The notes under the pieces are model-generated. The model was not told where the DNA came from, ran no database searches, and saw only the letters and a list, made by a program, of their open reading frames with translations. DNA of 41,942 nt, taken from assembly GCA_963922685.1 (NCBI GenBank), contig CAWUJM010000010.1, positions 1 through 41,942 of the forward strand, given 5' to 3'. A program made the position numbers and the translations under genes. Positions 38,574 to 41,942 of this stretch are shown here, piece after piece. The stretch comes from JAHDBG01 sp963922685. Lineage in GTDB: Bacteria; Pseudomonadota; Gammaproteobacteria; Chromatiales; Chromatiaceae. Position 1 is the first letter of the stretch, and every line of letters begins with the position of its first letter.

Positions 38574-40658
38574 CTGTTCAGACACTTCAACTGCATCCTG
38601 AGGAATCAGATGCTGCAGACGCCGCCGGAAGGATTCAGTGGCCTGTAACAGATGCGTGCGCTGACTGATCGCACGAGGAGTGATCAGAATCAGCAATTCG
38701 GTCCGATCCTGATGATCTGCGGTGGTACCGAATAAATGACCGATCAGCGGCAGACGATGCAGACCGGGAATGCCCGCGGCAGAACGATCCTGATGATTCT
38801 CAATCAGGCCGCCCAGAACAATTGTATCGCCACTGTTGACCGCAATGGTGCTGCTGATCTTACGGGTCTGAATACGTGGTGTGAGCGGGTCAGCATTATT
38901 CGCGCCGGGCACCAGGCTGGCCTCCTGTGACACCTGCATAATCACCAGACCACCCGCATTAATGCGCGGTTTCACCTTCAGCATGACGCCAGTCTGACGG
39001 TATTCGATGCTATTGATGATATTCGCATCGGTCGTAGTCGCCTGCTGCTGTTGCGTTGAGACCGGCACCTCATCCCCCACCTGAATCAGTGCCTCCTGAT
39101 TATTCAGTACCAGCAGAGTCGGCGATGCGACAATGCTCAGCTGGCTTTCGATCGCCAGAGTATTCAGCACCGCCCGCACTACATTGCCACTTCCGCGGAA
39201 CGCATACGCAAAGCCCGGCGTCAGTGGACTGATGCCACCGCTGCCCAGATCCAGCGTACCGAGTCCGCTGTAATCACTATCAATCTGATTGGAAAAAAAC
39301 CACTCCACGCCATACTGCAACTTATCATTCAGCGACACCTCAGCAATCGTCACCTCAACCAGAACCTGCATCGGACTGACATCCAGTTGTTTCAGTGCCT
39401 GCAGAATGTGCTGATAGGTGGTTCCATCGGTCAGAAACAATAACGCATTATTCGGTTCGTCCGCAATGATACGCACCGCAACCCGGTCACTGCGTGATGC
39501 GGCGGTACCCGGACTGACCGTACCAACCTGCACAGGTTGCAGACCGGGTGCCAGGGCCACTCCGGGTGGCCCCTGCGGCTGAAATACCTGATTCAGCATC
39601 GCAGCCAGATCAACCGCCTTGCCATGCTGTACCCGGTATACAAACAACTGCTGACCGACACGACCCTGGGCCTGATCCAGCCGCTGTACCCAATCCCGTA
39701 CCAGTGCCAGATACCTGGCGCGTGGCGTTACCACCATCAGACCGTTCAACCGTTCAATCACCATCAGGCGCACCAGACCCTTCATCAGGCCTGAGTCCTT
39801 ATCATTCAGCAGTTGTTCCAGTTCATCCGCCAGCGTCTTTGCATCAACAAAATCAGGCACAAACAGGGCAACCGACATACCACGCATCCGATCCACATCA
39901 AACAGATGGATCATCTCCAGCAACCGACTCATCTCCGGACTGCTGGCTGCGAGTACCAGCAGATTGCGCTGCGTATCCACCCGTACCAACTGATGCGCAC
40001 CCTGCGCAAATGGCTCCAGGATCTGCGCCATTTCATCGGCAGCCACAAAGCGCAGAGGCACCACCCGCACACTGAAGCCACTCGGTAACGGGAGATGCGA
40101 ATCCCCCAGTTGCGGCTGCCGCACACCACTGATCGCCTGATTCAGCGGCACCACCTGATACAGGTCGTCCTGTACAACCAGGGCCGCCTGATGCATCCGC
40201 AGCAATAACTCCAGCAGAGGCACCAGATCAGCGCGTGCCAGCGGCTGACTGGTCTGCATGGAAATTGTACCCTGCACACCCGGATCCAGCACATAATTCA
40301 GCTTGAGCATATCGCCCAGCACGATCTTCACCACACCGGGCAGGCTGGCATTGTGGAAATTCAGAGTGATGGCACCGTCAGACTGAGCTGCATCCGTGAT
40401 CGCATGTGGCTTAGCAGTCAACTGGTCGGAGCCGGGACGATAAAAGCCGGGTGACGGATCGGTCCGGGCTGGCGGTGAGGTGGCCGGTGCGGCGTCGGTG
40501 GGACTGGCTGGTGCAGTGGGTTGGGCAGAGGCGGCTTGCGGGGATGGCAGGGGTGGGCGAATAACCTGACGTGGCGTACAGGCGACCAGCAGGCTGATGA
40601 GGATGCTCAGACCGGCCAGCAGGATAACCGAATTACGGAGACGGTCGGGTGGTCTCAT
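38562..40658 (-). CDS. gspD: Type II secretion system secretin GspD
   Basis: Forms the multimeric outer-membrane channel of type II secretion. The start at 40658 (MRPPDRLRNSVILLAG) leads to a lipobox SLLVAC, so it is a lipoprotein. A Pro/Ala-rich stretch is followed by N0-type (ITLNFHNASLPGVVKIVLGD) and repeated N1-N3 domains (VRVVPLRFVAADEMAQIL; MLVEVTIAEV-like VLVEVTIAEVSLN). The C-terminal secretin domain has IVASPTLLVLNNQEALIQVG, DTIVLGGLIENHQDRSAAGI and PLIGHLFG. Length is 698 residues. It overlaps the gspN-like gene by 26 bp. The final residues and TGA lie in a half REP. Because gspL/gspM are damaged, the system may be degraded or completed elsewhere. Confidence 0.92.
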   Translation of the reverse strand: MRPPDRLRNSVILLAGLSILISLLVACTPRQVIRPPLPSPQAASAQPTAPASPTDAAPATSPPARTDPSPGFYRPGSDQLTAKPHAITDAAQSDGAITLNFHNASLPGVVKIVLGDMLKLNYVLDPGVQGTISMQTSQPLARADLVPLLELLLRMHQAALVVQDDLYQVVPLNQAISGVRQPQLGDSHLPLPSGFSVRVVPLRFVAADEMAQILEPFAQGAHQLVRVDTQRNLLVLAASSPEMSRLLEMIHLFDVDRMRGMSVALFVPDFVDAKTLADELEQLLNDKDSGLMKGLVRLMVIERLNGLMVVTPRARYLALVRDWVQRLDQAQGRVGQQLFVYRVQHGKAVDLAAMLNQVFQPQGPPGVALAPGLQPVQVGTVSPGTAASRSDRVAVRIIADEPNNALLFLTDGTTYQHILQALKQLDVSPMQVLVEVTIAEVSLNDKLQYGVEWFFSNQIDSDYSGLGTLDLGSGGISPLTPGFAYAFRGSGNVVRAVLNTLAIESQLSIVASPTLLVLNNQEALIQVGDEVPVSTQQQQATTTDANIINSIEYRQTGVMLKVKPRINAGGLVIMQVSQEASLVPGANNADPLTPRIQTRKISSTIAVNSGDTIVLGGLIENHQDRSAAGIPGLHRLPLIGHLFGTTADHQDRTELLILITPRAISQRTHLLQATESFRRRLQHLIPQDAVEVSEQGAE

Positions 40659-41118
40659 CAGGAACATCATACAGCTGCATCCGGTGTTGTTGCTCATTGG
40701 CCATCAACACAATCTCGTCAGAACCTATCTGTATCAAGCGCCAGCCGTCAATCATATCCCCCGGGGCCAGCACCTGTTCTTTACCCCGGTGAGAAACCAG
40801 CAACACCTTACGCTGGTGCAGACCATCTGACAGAATCGCGGTCAGCTGCACACGTGGTGGAGCGGGCCTGGCGGGTGCTGATGGGGTCTGTGTAACGGCG
40901 GCTGGCTCCGGCAGACGCCGGTCAGCAAAAAACACCGGACGTTGCACGATGGCGGCAAACCGGCTCAATGGTACCGACGAGATCGTCGGAAGCTCAGGCT
41001 GAGGCAACTCAAGCACCGGGGCAACCGGCTGATCCACCGTGATCCGGGCCGGATCGCGCATCAGCTCAACACCGCCCCAAGCCAGAATCACCAGCAGGAT
41101 ACTCCACAACACGATCAT
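40633..41118 (-). CDS. Type II secretion GspN/GspC-like inner-membrane protein
   Basis: A 161-residue bitopic protein: one membrane helix at the N-terminus (IVLWSILLVILAWGGVEL), a periplasmic Pro-rich part (PLSRFAAIVQRPVFFADRRL) and a small beta domain (VQLTAILSDG, KVLLVSHRGKEQVLAPGDMI, DGWRLIQIGSDEIVLM). This is the layout of GspC/GspN-type proteins that link the inner-membrane platform to the secretin. The ATG at 41118 overlaps the TGA of the gspM remnant (ATGA), which marks the true gene start. The frame happens to be open further upstream, joining that of gspL, but this is judged secondary to a deletion. gspD follows, overlapping by 26 bp. Confidence 0.75.
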   Translation of the reverse strand: MIVLWSILLVILAWGGVELMRDPARITVDQPVAPVLELPQPELPTISSVPLSRFAAIVQRPVFFADRRLPEPAAVTQTPSAPARPAPPRVQLTAILSDGLHQRKVLLVSHRGKEQVLAPGDMIDGWRLIQIGSDEIVLMANEQQHRMQLYDVPDETTRPSP

Positions 41119-41393
41119 GCCGGTGGGAACGCAGCAGACTGATCCGGGGGACGCAGACCGAACAACACCAGGCGCACAGATAATAATGACTGAGCGGAGC
41201 GGGGCCGGGTCTGAATATGTACCTGATCGAAAAATAACAACGGCTGATGCCGGGCCAGCGTATGCACCAGAACCTGTAAACCAGCTACGCTGATCAGGCA
41301 ATCCAGTTGCAAAGAGACAGGTTCCAGCACCGGGTCCTGCTGTATTGGTAGTACCCGGGTGCTCAATACCTGGCCACCCTGACGGGTGACCTG
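41115..41393 (-). pseudogene. gspM: gspM 3' remnant
   Basis: In this frame, after a TAG at 41394-41396, the sequence reads TRQGGQVLSTRVLPIQQDPV, LEPVSLQLDCLISVAGLQVL and VHTLARHQPLLFFDQVHIQ, ending near LLSVRLVLFGLRPP. This is the C-terminal ferredoxin-like half of a GspM/PilO-type protein (the HQPLLFFDQV strand is typical). The N-terminal half with its membrane helix is missing and there is no start codon in a sensible place, so the 5' part was lost in the same deletion that truncated gspL. Confidence 0.65.
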
Positions 41394-41396
41394 CTA

Positions 41397-41942
41397 CGGA
41401 CTGCCTGCGCCCGAAAGTGAGTCGCAATGCGTCATCTGATGCCGGCAGCTGATCCGGTTCACAGGCTGCTGCCGGTGAGATATGAGGAAACTGATCCAGA
41501 CACGAGCGTAATGTCTTATGCGGTATGGCAAGCAGCCAGGCCATGAGTCTTTTTTGTGCCGTATCACGTTGCCGGACACCGCTGAAAAAGACCACCTCAT
41601 CGGCGGTGAAGGGTGTCAATTGCGGGATCTGAAAACTGATGGCCTGGCGCAGATGTTGCTCGGCAGCGAGCGGCAGAATGACCTCGGATAACACATAATG
41701 CGACGGCGGAATCTGTAAGATCAGATGACTGGGTGAACGCGGCAGTTGTGCAATAAACTGATGCAGTGCCGTATGATCCGTCGGGACATCTGAGTCAGAA
41801 AGTCTGTCCGGGCCAGGAATCGTATCTTTGTGTATCTGTGCATGATAGGTCAGGGTACCCTCTGCGGTCAATTGCAGATGCAGAACACCAACAATTCCCG
41901 CTGAAAAGTTGGTTGAGCGTCGCGAAGTGGTTTTTGAGGCGT
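41397..41942 (-). pseudogene. gspL: gspL 5' part, truncated at its 3' end and cut by the window edge
   Basis: The cytoplasmic actin-like part of GspL: LILQIPPSHYVLSEVILPLA, AEQHLRQAISFQIPQLTPFT and ADEVVFFSGVRQRDTAQKRL, then LLAIPHKTLRSCLDQFPHI. The LPLAAEQHLRQAISFQI...LTPF pattern is shared by PilM/GspL-type proteins. Homology stops near FGRRQS (about 41400). The membrane helix and periplasmic domain expected afterwards are absent; instead the frame runs, out of phase, through the gspM remnant and rejoins the gspN-like frame. The frame is open to the right edge, so its start may lie outside the window (a TTG at 41871 is possible). Confidence 0.7.

Noticed and set aside
40633..41871. A single 412-residue protein
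   Set aside because: The middle third is an out-of-phase reading of gspM and the last third is a complete gspN-like gene with its own start overlapping the gspM stop; treated as a collapsed locus, while noting the frame is physically open.

Overview
The window is bacterial chromosome, almost certainly from a gammaproteobacterium with moderately high G+C. The gene set and several gene orders are typical of that class: fur divergent from bamE, aroQ-accB-accC, ahcY-metF behind an S-adenosylhomocysteine riboswitch, Hda with a clamp-binding N-terminus, SthA, and a lipoprotein secretin of type II secretion. I cannot name a genus. The lysyl-tRNA synthetase is the class I type, which is a minority choice in this class. 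Several genes are broken (argE, gspL/gspM, a piece of nonribosomal peptide synthetase, a frameshifted TIR-like gene), and intergenic spaces are full of palindromic repeats. Both fit a genome under relaxed selection, perhaps host-associated.

Layout. 1-196: tail of an unknown reading frame and a truncated repeat. 197-4745: ABC-F ATPase, metF and ahcY on the minus strand, with the SAH riboswitch. 4801-5740: argB and a bidirectional terminator. 5760-6746: porin. 6747-7600: repeats. 7604-10313: argE remnant, metal ABC permease, gcvH and gcvT (minus). 10481-12430: acs. 12651-14647: tyrA and hisC (minus). 15208-17085: class I lysS. 17275-19724: sthA-recA (minus). 20550-23902: aroQ-accB-accC-rhodanese-rpiA. 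23903-24872: repeats. 24873-26579: an AT-rich accessory island with BrnT/BrnA and a two-gene cassette ending in a TIR-like protein. 26678-31040: fur, bamE-thiD-tonB, pmbA, wrbA. 31060-33317: hda-purH. 33318-35193: NRPS remnant and an orphan 443-residue protein. 35204-36936: ychF and a second BrnT-type pair. 37122-38525: gltX. 38562-41942: type II secretion genes gspD, a gspN-like gene and a collapsed gspL/gspM.

Most complete genes are housekeeping: methyl cycle (ahcY, metF), C1 metabolism (gcvT, gcvH), fatty acid initiation (accB, accC), aromatic and histidine biosynthesis (aroQ, tyrA, hisC), purine synthesis (purH), translation (lysS, gltX, ychF, ABC-F), and iron and envelope functions (fur, bamE, tonB, porin).

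Two things stand out. The first is a family of about 110-bp palindromic elements, eight full copies plus a truncated one, that fold into a stem topped by two hairpins. The outer stem differs between copies but keeps its pairing, and one apparent core-less copy exists at 15057-15074. The second is the AT-rich cassette at 25492-26579, an unrecognised 156-residue protein followed by a DUF1863/MTH538-type TIR-like protein whose frame is interrupted exactly at a run of seven A. It is the best candidate here for an undescribed (probably defence-related) system.
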